DNA from: an uncultured Oscillospiraceae bacterium
GTDB taxonomy: Bacteria > Bacillota > Clostridia > Oscillospirales > Oscillospiraceae
Reading direction: 5' to 3'
Length of the DNA stretch: 64,000 nt
Assembly (NCBI GenBank): GCA_900768135.1
Contig: CAAGBT010000055.1
Location: forward strand, 130,409 to 194,408
Shown: in pieces, positions 26,921 to 34,951 of the stretch
Layout of the letters: each line of letters begins with the position of its first letter
Position numbering within the stretch: the stretch's first letter is position 1
Notes under the pieces: generated by a model
Told to the model about the DNA's origin: nothing
Databases searched by the model: none
The model's input: the letters and a program-made list of their open reading frames with translations, nothing else
Position numbers and translations under genes: made by a program

Positions 26921-27052
26921 AAGTTCTGTTGAAATTGCTGTCTGAATATGGTAACTTATGTTCAGGTAAGGCAAGGGCAGAATTGTTTTGCCGGAGGGAC
27001 GCGCCGGATGGGCGAGCCAATAAATTTGTGTGATAAAAAGGACGGGAATGAC

Positions 27053-27811
27053 ATGGAGAACAGGAGTACGATCGTTTTGGCAGACGCGAACGAGGAGTTT
27101 CGTTCCTCGCTTCAGCAGGCGATAGAGGAAACGGGCGAATTTACAGTCGTGGGAAGCACGGGCGACGGAATGGCGGCGCTCCAGCTGGTAGCGGAGCTGC
27201 GGCCGCAGCTGCTTGTTGCCGATCTTCTTCTGCCTTCGCTGGACGGTTTCGGCCTGCTGGAGCGGATGGAGAGTGCAAAGGTGCAGGCAAAGACGATCGT
27301 AGTATCTGCGCTTTACCGCGATCAAATCGTTGCGCAGGCGGTAAATATGGGAGTTTCCTTCTTTATGCCCAAGCCCTGCGAGCTGCCCTCCCTCATCGAG
27401 CGGCTGCGTCAGGCGGCGGCTGAAGGCGCTGCCGGGCTGGAGGATGAGCCGCAGGCGCTGGAGCGCGAGGTGACGGCGGTCATCCATGAGGTCGGCGTTC
27501 CGGCACACATCAAAGGGTATCAGTATGTCCGAGAGGCGATCGTTATCGCCGTGCAGGATATGGACGTGATCAACGCTGTGACCAAAGTCCTCTATCCCGA
27601 GGTCGCGCGCCGCTATAGCACAACGCCCTCGCGCGTGGAGTGCGCCGTGCGCCATGCGATCGAGGTCGCGTGGGACCGCGGCGACCTGGAGACCCTCCAG
27701 CGCTATTTTGGCTATACCGTCTCCAACACCAAGGGCAAGCCGACCAACAGCGAATTCATCGCTATGATCGCCGACCGCATCCGTTTACAACGAAAGGTCC
27801 GGAGAGCGTGA
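27053..27811 (+). CDS. spo0A: Stage 0 sporulation master regulator Spo0A
   Basis: This 252-aa response regulator commits the cell to sporulation. The receiver domain has DAN (11-13) at the acidic site, phospho-acceptor Asp57 in LLVADLLLPSLDGF and Lys in MPKPCE. The C-terminal domain carries the invariant DNA-recognition stretch SRVECAVRHAIEVAWDRG and ends with GKPTNSEFIAMIADRIRL. I start it at the ATG with AAGGACGGG upstream; the frame stays open 35 codons further but without family homology. Confidence 0.98.
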   Translation: MENRSTIVLADANEEFRSSLQQAIEETGEFTVVGSTGDGMAALQLVAELRPQLLVADLLLPSLDGFGLLERMESAKVQAKTIVVSALYRDQIVAQAVNMGVSFFMPKPCELPSLIERLRQAAAEGAAGLEDEPQALEREVTAVIHEVGVPAHIKGYQYVREAIVIAVQDMDVINAVTKVLYPEVARRYSTTPSRVECAVRHAIEVAWDRGDLETLQRYFGYTVSNTKGKPTNSEFIAMIADRIRLQRKVRRA

Positions 27812-27828
27812 ATCCGGACTGAAAAGCA

Positions 27829-27864
27829 CCGCCCCGCAGATAAAACTCTGCGGGGCGGTATTTT
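27829..27864 (+). terminator. Terminator after spo0A
   Basis: CCGCCCCGCAGA (27829-27840), loop TAAAAC, TCTGCGGGGCGG (27847-27858) and TATTTT. It also faces the convergent small gene that ends at 27863. Confidence 0.9.
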
Positions 27865-27988
27865 ATGGTTTTTTCTGTGCCGCTTTCTTTTTCTTCATGC
27901 GCCGCTCAATGCCGCGCAGCCCCAGCAGACAGAGCCAGGAGGCTGCGCCGAGCAGAAGCGAACCAAGCGCAAATTCTTTCTTTTTCAT
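27863..27988 (-). CDS. Small single-pass membrane protein, 41 aa
   Basis: A 41-codon gene starts 11 bp past the htrA stop, with a near-perfect GAGGAGGT ribosome site that overlaps that stop. The product has a short charged start (MKKKEF), one hydrophobic segment (about 7-26: ALGSLLLGAASWLCLLGL) and a very basic tail rich in Lys. No family recognised. Its place at the end of the two-component/htrA operon hints at envelope-stress or protease modulation (inference). Confidence 0.6.
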   Translation of the reverse strand: MKKKEFALGSLLLGAASWLCLLGLRGIERRMKKKKAAQKKP

Positions 27989-27998
27989 GCAGACCTCC

Positions 27999-29318
27999 TC
28001 AGTTCTCCAGCGCGCGCAGCACAACGCCAACGGTAAAGCGCCGGCCATCCCGTTCAATAACGAGCGTGAGCGTGTCGCCTGCCTCGTGACGGCGGCGGAT
28101 GCGAAGCAGATCGGCAGAGGAAGCAAGCGCCTCGCCGTCTGCCGTGACGATCCGGTCATCCACCTGAATGCCGGCCTCATCGCCCGGCCCGCCGGGCGTG
28201 ACCTCCATGACCGTAAGCGCGGTCTCGCCGCTGTCCAGCGTGACGGATGCAATGGATACGGAAACGCCGAGTACGACCTCGGGCCGGATCTTACCAAAGG
28301 CGATCAGGTCGTTGACCATATAGGCGGCGGAAGAGATGGGGATCGCAAATCCAAGCCCCTCCACGCTGGCATCGGACGAGGAACCCATTTTCATCGTGTT
28401 GATGCCGATGACCTGCCCGTACTGGTTGATCAGCGGGCCGCCGGAGTTGCCGTTGTTGAGCGCGGCATTGGTCTGGATCAGCGTCATGGTGGCGCCGTCC
28501 ACATAAACGTCGCGGTTGATGGCGGAGACGATGCCGTCGGTCAGTGTGCCGCGCAGCTCCACGCCGAGCGGGTTGCCGATAGCGTAAACAGGGTCGCCGA
28601 CGGTCAGCGCATCGGAATTGCCGAACTCTGCGGCGGGAAGGCCGCTTCCGTCGATCTTGAGGACGGCGAGATCCTTTTCCTCGTCCAGCCCGAGCAGACG
28701 CGCGGGATAGTCTTCCCCCGTGTCGAGCGCAACATAGCATTCCGAGCCGCCGGCAACAACGTGCGCATTGGTAAGGATATAGCCGTCTTCCGTAATGATC
28801 ACCCCTGTGCCGACCATGGCGCTGCCGTCGCGCATGCCGGTAAGAACAGTGACGGTGGAGGGATTGACCTTTTTGTAAATGTCCTGAATGCTCAGCGCCT
28901 TGCCGTGGCTCTCACTATAGACGAGCCTGACGTCTGCCGTGTGCGGGGCGCGGCGGATCGTCGTCGCGCCGCGGTCGGTATCGTTGTAGTAGCCGTCCTC
29001 CTCGCGGTATTCAAAGCGCCCGTCCCAGTAAGAGCCGAAGTCGTTGTCGATGTAGAAGTCTCCGCTGCGGTCGGAAAGGAGATACCATGCCGTCACGCCG
29101 CCGCTGACGAGCAGCAGCGCGAGCATGGAGAGCAGGAAAATACGCACGCCGCGCTTTCTGCGGCGCGGAGAAATGGGGGGCGCTTCCCTGCGCCGCCCGG
29201 GCAGCGGCGCAGGCTGGATGTAGTATTCTACTACCGGAACGGGCTGCGCCTCGTAGCACAGTATGACCTCCTGCGGCGCACCGGCGCGCGGCGCCATATT
29301 CTCGTTGGGCTGATCCAT
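27999..29318 (-). CDS. htrA: Membrane-anchored HtrA/DegP-type serine protease with PDZ domain
   Basis: This 439-aa S1C protease has a cytoplasmic Pro-rich N-terminus, one membrane segment (about 58-80) and an acidic Tyr/Asp-rich linker. The chymotrypsin-like domain has His186 (TNAHVV), Asp217 (DLAVLKI) and Ser292 (GNSGGP), followed by a PDZ domain. Members degrade or refold envelope proteins. CAGGAGCG precedes the ATG at 29318. It follows the kinase gene by 20 bp, so the two-component system and protease are one operon, as in CssRS-type envelope stress responses (analogy). Confidence 0.95.
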   Translation of the reverse strand: MDQPNENMAPRAGAPQEVILCYEAQPVPVVEYYIQPAPLPGRRREAPPISPRRRKRGVRIFLLSMLALLLVSGGVTAWYLLSDRSGDFYIDNDFGSYWDGRFEYREEDGYYNDTDRGATTIRRAPHTADVRLVYSESHGKALSIQDIYKKVNPSTVTVLTGMRDGSAMVGTGVIITEDGYILTNAHVVAGGSECYVALDTGEDYPARLLGLDEEKDLAVLKIDGSGLPAAEFGNSDALTVGDPVYAIGNPLGVELRGTLTDGIVSAINRDVYVDGATMTLIQTNAALNNGNSGGPLINQYGQVIGINTMKMGSSSDASVEGLGFAIPISSAAYMVNDLIAFGKIRPEVVLGVSVSIASVTLDSGETALTVMEVTPGGPGDEAGIQVDDRIVTADGEALASSADLLRIRRRHEAGDTLTLVIERDGRRFTVGVVLRALEN

Positions 29319-29338
29319 AAATCGCTCCTGTCCGGCGG

Positions 29339-30835
29339 TCACTGCGGGGAGGACCCGTTCGCCAGAGTAATGGTAAAGGTAAAGGTCGTTACGCCGTTTT
29401 CGCTGGTCACGGCGATATGCTCCTTGTGCTGCTCCAGAATGGTCTTGACCACATAAAGCCCGAGTCCCACGCCGTCTTTGTCCTCGGAGCGGGATTTGTC
29501 GCTTTTGTGGAAGCGCTCGAACAGCAGCGGGATCTCTTCGGCTGGAATGGTGCCGCCCTCGTTGCGGACGGAAACAAGCGCCTTGCCGTTGGACGTGGTG
29601 ACGCCGAGATAGAGCGCAGAGCCTGCACGGGCAAACTTTGCCGCGTTTTCCAGCAGGTTGTAGACGACCTGCGTGATGAGGTCGTTGTCGCCCAGCACCA
29701 TGACGCCGCTGTCGGGAATGTCGGCCTCCACGTCCAGCCCGCGGTCGGTGATCTTCTTTTCCATGGAGATGAGGACGCGGCGCATGCTTTCGCATACATC
29801 GAAGGGGGCCTTGGTGCGGTTAAGGTCGCGCGACTGGAGCTGCGCGACCTCGAGCATCCGGCGCACCAGACGCGAGAGCCGCCGCGCTTCATCGGAGATG
29901 ATGCGCAGGTACTGCGTCTCCTGCTCCGGCGGGATCGTGCCGTCCAGAATGCCGTCGGTATATCCGGCGATGGTGGTCATCGGCGTTTTCAGCTCGTGGG
30001 AAACGTTGGCAATGAATTCGCGGCGCTGCCGCTCTGTTTCCTGCAAGGAATCCGCCATGTTGTTGAACGACTCCGCCAGCTCGGCGATCTCGGTCACGTC
30101 CTCGTAGTTGTGCATCCGCACGTCGAAATTGCCCTCGGCAAAGCGGCGCGTCGCCTCCGCCATCTCGCGGATGGGGCGCGACTGGCGCATACTGACCCAT
30201 GCGCTTACGACGAACGAGAGCAGCAGCACCGTTACCGCCGTCATGAAAAACATTCCGATGAATGCGCGCCACATCGTCGTCAGCGCGCGCGCGCCGGTCA
30301 CGGCAAGCACAAAGCCGACCGTTGCGCCGCCTGTCAGGATGGGAACGCCGACCACGAAATGCGTATCCTCATAGATGCCGCCGAGCGTGGTGCGCACAGC
30401 ATAGGGGTCGGCGCTCATTGCGCCGTTTATCACATCTTCGGGAACGCTCAGGATCTGCCCGGCAAGCGCAGGGTCGGTGGTCAGCAGCACACTGCCCTCG
30501 CTGTTGCATATAAGGAACTGCGCGTCCGTCACGTTGGAGGCAAAGTCCGCGAAGTCCTGCAGCTCCGCGCGCGAGCCGCTTTCAATGTAGGATGATATTT
30601 TGTGCGAAACGATGCTTGCCTTGCTCTGCATCTGTTCGCTGCGCTCGTCCAGCGCATAGGAGTAGGTCAGCGCGAAGAAGGCGCTGCCCAGCAGCGCAAG
30701 CGTCAGCATCACAACGCTGGCCGTGAGCATGAAGTTCTGCCAGTAGATCGTGCGGCAGCGGTCGGGCAGGTGCCAGCGCTTCTTCCCTCCGGCCTTCTTC
30801 TGCGGCTGCTTCTGTTCTTTGGTTTCTTCTGCCAT
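29339..30835 (-). CDS. Sensor histidine kinase, PhoR/EnvZ class
   Basis: This 498-aa kinase has TM1 (about 34-58), an extracytoplasmic domain of about 130 residues and TM2 (about 188-213). A HAMP domain (IREMAEATRRFAEGNFDVR), HisKA with His280 in FIANVSHELKTP and a HATPase with N-box and DGVGLGLYVVK follow. It begins 7 bp after the regulator stop. No good ribosome site precedes the ATG, so translation probably depends on coupling. Its partners are the OmpR-type regulator upstream and HtrA downstream. Confidence 0.95.
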   Translation of the reverse strand: MAEETKEQKQPQKKAGGKKRWHLPDRCRTIYWQNFMLTASVVMLTLALLGSAFFALTYSYALDERSEQMQSKASIVSHKISSYIESGSRAELQDFADFASNVTDAQFLICNSEGSVLLTTDPALAGQILSVPEDVINGAMSADPYAVRTTLGGIYEDTHFVVGVPILTGGATVGFVLAVTGARALTTMWRAFIGMFFMTAVTVLLLSFVVSAWVSMRQSRPIREMAEATRRFAEGNFDVRMHNYEDVTEIAELAESFNNMADSLQETERQRREFIANVSHELKTPMTTIAGYTDGILDGTIPPEQETQYLRIISDEARRLSRLVRRMLEVAQLQSRDLNRTKAPFDVCESMRRVLISMEKKITDRGLDVEADIPDSGVMVLGDNDLITQVVYNLLENAAKFARAGSALYLGVTTSNGKALVSVRNEGGTIPAEEIPLLFERFHKSDKSRSEDKDGVGLGLYVVKTILEQHKEHIAVTSENGVTTFTFTITLANGSSPQ

Positions 30836-30842
30836 GGCGGTA

Positions 30843-31523
30843 TTACTTTACTTCAAATTTGTAGCCAACGCCCCAAACGGTCTTGAGCGCCCACTGGTCG
30901 CTGACGTTTTCCACCTTTTCGCGCAGCCGCTTGACGTGTACGTCCACCGTGCGGGAGTCGCCGAAGTAGTCGAAGCCCCACACCTCGTCGAGCAGCTGGT
31001 TGCGCGTATAGACGCGGTTGGGCGTGGAGGCAAGATGATAGAGCAGCTCCAGCTCTTTGGGCGGCGTATCGATCTTTTTGCCGTCCACGATCAGCTCGTA
31101 AGAGTCGAGGTCGATGATCAGCTTGTCGAACACCAGGCGCTTGCGCGTATCCTCCGGGATCTCGCTGCGGCGCAGCACGGCATTGATGCGTGCCAGCAGC
31201 TCCTTCATCTCAAAGGGCTTGACGACATAGTCGTCCGCACCCATCTCAAGGCCGTGGATACGGTCGTTCACCTCGCCCTTGGCGGTAAGCATGATGATGG
31301 GACACTTGGAGGTCTCGCGGATCCTGGCGCACACGCCCCAGCCGTCCAGCACGGGGAGCATGACGTCGAGCAGCACGAGATCCGGCTCCTGCGCCTTGAA
31401 TTCCTCCACCGCCTTGCCGCCGTCGGCGGCGATGCGAACGTCGAAGCCCTCTTTGTCGAGGTACATTTTGATCAGGTTGGAGATGTTGTTGTCATCCTCC
31501 ACAACAAGAATATTGCGAGCCAT
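30843..31523 (-). CDS. OmpR/PhoB-family response regulator
   Basis: This 226-aa regulator has receiver acidic residues at 10-11, phospho-acceptor Asp53 in LVLLDVMLP and Lys in VVKPFE. The winged-helix DNA-binding domain includes PPKELELLYHLA and SRTVDVHVKRLREKVE. The ATG at 31523 has GAAAGGGA upstream; a frame extension of six codons lacks support. It is the first gene of the operon regulator-kinase-htrA-small membrane protein. Confidence 0.96.
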   Translation of the reverse strand: MARNILVVEDDNNISNLIKMYLDKEGFDVRIAADGGKAVEEFKAQEPDLVLLDVMLPVLDGWGVCARIRETSKCPIIMLTAKGEVNDRIHGLEMGADDYVVKPFEMKELLARINAVLRRSEIPEDTRKRLVFDKLIIDLDSYELIVDGKKIDTPPKELELLYHLASTPNRVYTRNQLLDEVWGFDYFGDSRTVDVHVKRLREKVENVSDQWALKTVWGVGYKFEVK

Positions 31524-31588
31524 GCCGATTCCCTTTCGCACAGAGGTGCGCCTTTCTGCTGAGTTGGAGTTTCTTTTGCTTTATGGTT

Positions 31589-31594
31589 ATTATA
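31589..31594 (-). promoter_or_regulatory. -10 box for regulator/kinase/htrA operon
   Basis: A perfect TATAAT reads on the minus strand 66 bp before the regulator start. The -35 region is poor, so activation, perhaps by the regulator itself, is plausible. Confidence 0.45.
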
Positions 31595-31644
31595 CGCGAT
31601 ATTGCGCGCTTTTCCTGAACAATTTGTTAAAGGATCGCCGCTTT

Positions 31645-32772
31645 TTACGCCTCGCGCTGCGCTGACAGCTCGCTCAGCTGCGAGATGGGGCAGGACGATG
31701 CGCGCAGGCGGGCGAGCAGCGTGTTCCAGATGTCCTGCGCGGCGCTGTCCGCGCCGAGACAGACGGCGCAGCCGCCGCGGCGGGCGAGAGAAAGAATGCG
31801 GCTTGCCGCGCGCGAGGAGGAGGGAAGCTCGCCGCTGTAGTCAAGGTCGAGCGTAATGGGGCAATAGCCTGCCTCCTGCACGGCGCGTACCGTTGCCTCA
31901 GAAGCGCCGCTCAGATACACCAGGCGCGTTTTGGCGTTGCAGGCGGCCCAGAGGGCGCGGTTGCCGCGCTCAATGGCGCCAAGCGTGCGCGAAGCGCCGC
32001 CTGAGGCGTCGATGTCCAGCGCGGCGGCGCTGCCGCTGATAAGCAGCCGCCGCAGCAGGTCGCCGGATTCCGGCAGCTGCTTTTCCGAAAAGAGGAAGGT
32101 CGCCCTGCCGCTAACATCGGCAAGCGCATCGAGCAGCGCGGCGCTCGCCTGCGCGTCGGTTACGCGCACGATGAGATAGGCGCGGTCAAGGCTGTCGTCC
32201 GTGTTGATGTTCGGAACTTCGGGCGTACTGCCGCCATCGTTGTAGGTCTTCAGGTATTCGGTATAGCGCTGCTCCATGGCGGAGGAGGCAGCCTCGATAA
32301 ACTTGGCGTCCGGCAGCACTACCGCATCGCTCTTGAGCCGCACAAGGTAGCCGTAGGCGACGCGGGTGTAGCTGTAGTCGAGCGCAAAGAACTGCGTGAG
32401 CAGATCGACGGGCAGAAACACCACATCGCCGCGCACGATGGCGGGGGAGCCGTACTGCTTTCCGTCCTGGTCCGCAACGCTTCCGGAGGAGAGGTCAAAC
32501 GTGAGCGCGCTGCCCTGCCGGTAAACAACGGCGGTCTGCTTGTCGCGGCTGAGCGCATAGAATACGCCGAGATCCGTGCCGGAGACGGCCGTATAGGGAA
32601 CATACAGCCGCCCGCCTGACCAGAAGGGCATCGTGCTGTCGTTCAGATCCGGCAGCAGCTGGTCGTTTACAGAGATGAAGTAGACGGTCGGATCGGCGCG
32701 GCCGGTCTCAGGCGCAAGCGAGCAGAGCAGCAGCGCCGCAAGAAGAAGACTGAGAAACCGACGGTATTGCAA
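31645..32772 (-). CDS. Secreted stalk-domain protein with degenerate deacetylase-like fold
   Basis: This 375-aa protein has a signal peptide (cleavage after about residue 26). The N-terminal part resembles copper-amine-oxidase-N or stalk domains (ISVNDQLLPDLNDSTMPFWSGGRLYVPYTAV; VFLPVDLLTQFF). The second half has the spacing of a NodB-type polysaccharide deacetylase (LLDALADVSGRATFLF) but lacks the Asp-Asp and His-x-x-x-His metal motifs. It may bind wall glycan without catalysis; that reading is tentative. The start codon is TTG, supported by GAGGAGG upstream and a consensus promoter. It lies between spoIID and the two-component operon. Confidence 0.65.
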   Translation of the reverse strand: MQYRRFLSLLLAALLLCSLAPETGRADPTVYFISVNDQLLPDLNDSTMPFWSGGRLYVPYTAVSGTDLGVFYALSRDKQTAVVYRQGSALTFDLSSGSVADQDGKQYGSPAIVRGDVVFLPVDLLTQFFALDYSYTRVAYGYLVRLKSDAVVLPDAKFIEAASSAMEQRYTEYLKTYNDGGSTPEVPNINTDDSLDRAYLIVRVTDAQASAALLDALADVSGRATFLFSEKQLPESGDLLRRLLISGSAAALDIDASGGASRTLGAIERGNRALWAACNAKTRLVYLSGASEATVRAVQEAGYCPITLDLDYSGELPSSSRAASRILSLARRGGCAVCLGADSAAQDIWNTLLARLRASSCPISQLSELSAQREA

Positions 32773-32804
32773 GACCTTTCCCTCCTCTGCCGTTTAATCA
32801 TCAC

Positions 32805-32833
32805 AGTATAGCAGATTTTTGCGCGTTTTGCAA
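32805..32833 (-). promoter_or_regulatory. Promoter for stalk-domain gene
   Basis: On the minus strand TTGCAA (32833-32828), 17 bp and TATACT (32810-32805). It separates this gene from spoIID upstream. Confidence 0.7.
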
Positions 32834-32843
32834 TATCTGAGCG

Positions 32844-33851
32844 TCATTCCCCGGCGTCATAGCCTACGGTGGCGCCGGAAAAATAGTGCTGCACGATCTC
32901 TTCAGCCGAACGGCCCTCCATGGCCATCGCATTCGCTCCGTACTGGCTCATGCCGACGCCGTGTCCGTAGCCGGTGACATGAAAGGTAAAGGTATCGCCG
33001 CTGAAGTCCACTGTGAACGCGGGAGAGCGCAGCGAGAGGAGCATCCGCAGGTCGTTTCCGCGCAGCACAACGCCGCCCACGGCGAGCGAGGCGACATAGT
33101 CCGACTCGTTGCGCACGATATCGCGGATCCATCCTGCGGGATCGCCGGAGAGATCGGCCTCCGGATATGCGGCAAGAAAGCGTTCCTTGAATTCTGCGGC
33201 GGAAAAGGCGGAGACGGAATAATAGTTCGGCACAAGCGTCTCGTCCTCGGGGCTGTCCACACTGCGCAGATATGGCAGATCGCTCAGCCAGACGTCGCCC
33301 GCGCCCTGCGTGCTGCCATCGGCGGAGGAAAAGAAGACCGCAAGGATGGGCGCGCCGTCGTAAAGGATGATTTCGCCGTCTGTTTCGCTTACGGCGCGCG
33401 CAAGCTTCTCCTCGTAACGGGCCGCCATGCTTCCCCAGCCCTCTGCCGCCTGCTCTGCGGTTTTGTACGCCTTGCAGCAGTTGATATCGTCGCAGGCGTC
33501 GGCGCTGGGGTGGTTCGCGCTCCCACCGCCCCGGATGCGGTAGAGCGTATAGGTGCGTGCGGCGATCGCCTGCGCCTTGAGCGCTTCCGGCTCGAACGAG
33601 GCGGGCATCTCGGCGCGCAGCACGCCGAGGAGATAGGTCCCCATGTCCATCTCCGTGATCTCGCCGCCATGCAGCACGCGCAGCGTCCTTGCGCTGTCAC
33701 GGTCGCCCGGGGAAACGGGTGCGCCGTCCTGCGTGTGCTGTTCCGAAGCGTCCTGCGCGGGGGATTCCTCCGCGCTGCGGCCCGCAGCGGCCCAGGCGAG
33801 GCACCAGATCAGAGCAAGCAGCAGCACGGTGATGCGAAGATACTGTTTCAA
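32844..33851 (-). CDS. spoIID: Stage II sporulation protein D (SpoIID)
   Basis: This 335-aa membrane-anchored lytic transglycosylase acts in the mother cell during engulfment. It has a signal/anchor (about 5-22), the SpoIID core with VLRAEMPASFEPEALKAQAI and AARTYTLYRI, and the C-terminal GYGHGVGMSQYGANAMA motif. A TTG start at 33851 is chosen because GGAGG lies exactly 8 nt upstream. An ATG 23 codons further out overlaps the promoter region and has no ribosome site. A sigma-E type promoter precedes it, matching mother-cell expression. Confidence 0.95.
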   Translation of the reverse strand: MKQYLRITVLLLALIWCLAWAAAGRSAEESPAQDASEQHTQDGAPVSPGDRDSARTLRVLHGGEITEMDMGTYLLGVLRAEMPASFEPEALKAQAIAARTYTLYRIRGGGSANHPSADACDDINCCKAYKTAEQAAEGWGSMAARYEEKLARAVSETDGEIILYDGAPILAVFFSSADGSTQGAGDVWLSDLPYLRSVDSPEDETLVPNYYSVSAFSAAEFKERFLAAYPEADLSGDPAGWIRDIVRNESDYVASLAVGGVVLRGNDLRMLLSLRSPAFTVDFSGDTFTFHVTGYGHGVGMSQYGANAMAMEGRSAEEIVQHYFSGATVGYDAGE

Positions 33852-33896
33852 GGCGTTTTCCTCCTGTAAAATGTGGGATTCCCGGCTCTTCCTGCC

Positions 33897-33925
33897 AGTG
33901 TATGTCCGCACCGTCCGCAAAATGA
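33897..33925 (-). promoter_or_regulatory. Sigma-E type promoter for spoIID
   Basis: On the minus strand TCATTTT (33925-33919), 14 bp and CATACACT (33904-33897). The -10 matches the sigma-E consensus CATACANT exactly and the -35 differs at one base from the KMATATT pattern. spoIID is a classic sigma-E target. Confidence 0.7.
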
Positions 33926-33929
33926 CGCA

Positions 33930-33958
33930 TGGACAAACGCGGGTATGTGTGGTATCAT
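33930..33958 (+). promoter_or_regulatory. Promoter for polytopic membrane protein
   Basis: TGGACA (33930-33935), 17 bp and TATCAT (33953-33958). It lies back to back with the spoIID promoter. Confidence 0.5.
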
Positions 33959-34018
33959 ACGGTAAAGCTTCGGCCTGCGCGGCCGCATAAGATGATTTTT
34001 AGAAAGGCTCTGATCCTC

Positions 34019-34759
34019 ATGAAGCTTCTCCATTGGATCCTCATCGCGCTTCTTTCCGCTGCGGCGGCCTTCTGCCGCCTGCGGCTGCTGGCGTTCGGCT
34101 TCGATGAAAGCGGGATGCCCGTTCCTGCGGACCTGAACACGCTGGCGCTGCCGGTGCTGCTTGCCGCTGCGGCGCTCGCGCTGGCGCTGCTGGCGCGCCG
34201 CCTGCCCGCGCAGCGGGAGCTGTGCGCCGGGATGGACAGCTATTTTGCCTTTTCCCGCACCACGCTGCCGATGATCTTGGTGGTGCTTGGCTGCTTTACG
34301 CAGATGGCCTCGGCGGCCGCCTCGCTGGTCTTTTCGCAGCGCACTGCGGTCTCGCTGGTGCTGGCCGCGTTCCTTGCGGTGGGCGCGGTGTGCCTGCTGG
34401 CCGCGCTGTTTGCCCTGCGGCGGGAATCGGCGTTTCCAGGCGTGATTCTGCTTGTGCCGGTGTGCGCGCTGGTGCTGGCGCTGATCTTCTTTTACCGCGA
34501 ACACGCGGCCGACCCGGTCCTGCGCCACTTCTATGTGGAAACGCTGGCGCTGGCGGCGCTTACGGTGCTGCTGGTCGAGTTTGCGGCGTTTGCGTTCCGC
34601 GGCGGCGCGCCGCGGCTGCTGATACCGGCGTGCGGCATGAGCGTGATCCTCTGCGCTGCGGCGCTGGCGGCTCTGCCGGCACTGCCGGAGCTGCTTTTCT
34701 ATGCCGGCGGGCTGCTGCTTGCGCTGGGCATCGGCGCAGCGGCGGACTTTGACCCCTGA
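34019..34759 (+). CDS. Polytopic membrane protein of unknown function
   Basis: A 246-aa protein with about seven hydrophobic segments, very rich in Ala and Leu. The only polar features are a DESGMPVPADLN segment after the first helix and an ARRLPAQREL loop. I recognise no family and see no transporter or enzyme motif. The ATG at 34019 has AAAGG upstream; frame extension to 33929 overlaps the promoter. It is monocistronic with a terminator, divergent from spoIID. General topology (short loops, C-terminus without domain) resembles the unknown protein at 38033. Confidence 0.65.
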   Translation: MKLLHWILIALLSAAAAFCRLRLLAFGFDESGMPVPADLNTLALPVLLAAAALALALLARRLPAQRELCAGMDSYFAFSRTTLPMILVVLGCFTQMASAAASLVFSQRTAVSLVLAAFLAVGAVCLLAALFALRRESAFPGVILLVPVCALVLALIFFYREHAADPVLRHFYVETLALAALTVLLVEFAAFAFRGGAPRLLIPACGMSVILCAAALAALPALPELLFYAGGLLLALGIGAAADFDP

Positions 34760-34779
34760 CAAAAATGAGTAAAACGAAA

Positions 34780-34804
34780 AAGGACGCCAAAGGCGTCCTT
34801 TTTC
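34780..34804. terminator. Terminator after membrane protein gene
   Basis: AAGGACGCC (34780-34788), loop AAA, GGCGTCCTT (34792-34800) and T4. A-rich flank on the left makes it usable in both directions. Bases 34805-34951 contain no gene that I can support. Confidence 0.9.
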
Positions 34805-34951
34805 TTATAAGATGGAAGATTGGATGAAAAGAAGCTATTGTCTCTTGCAAGTATTACGATAAAGGACGGTTGTTAACAAAGTTCGGGGGAATGTGTTACA
34901 AAAGTATTAAATAAATCTGCTGTTATGTTAATCTGCGCCGGCGGCGGACGG

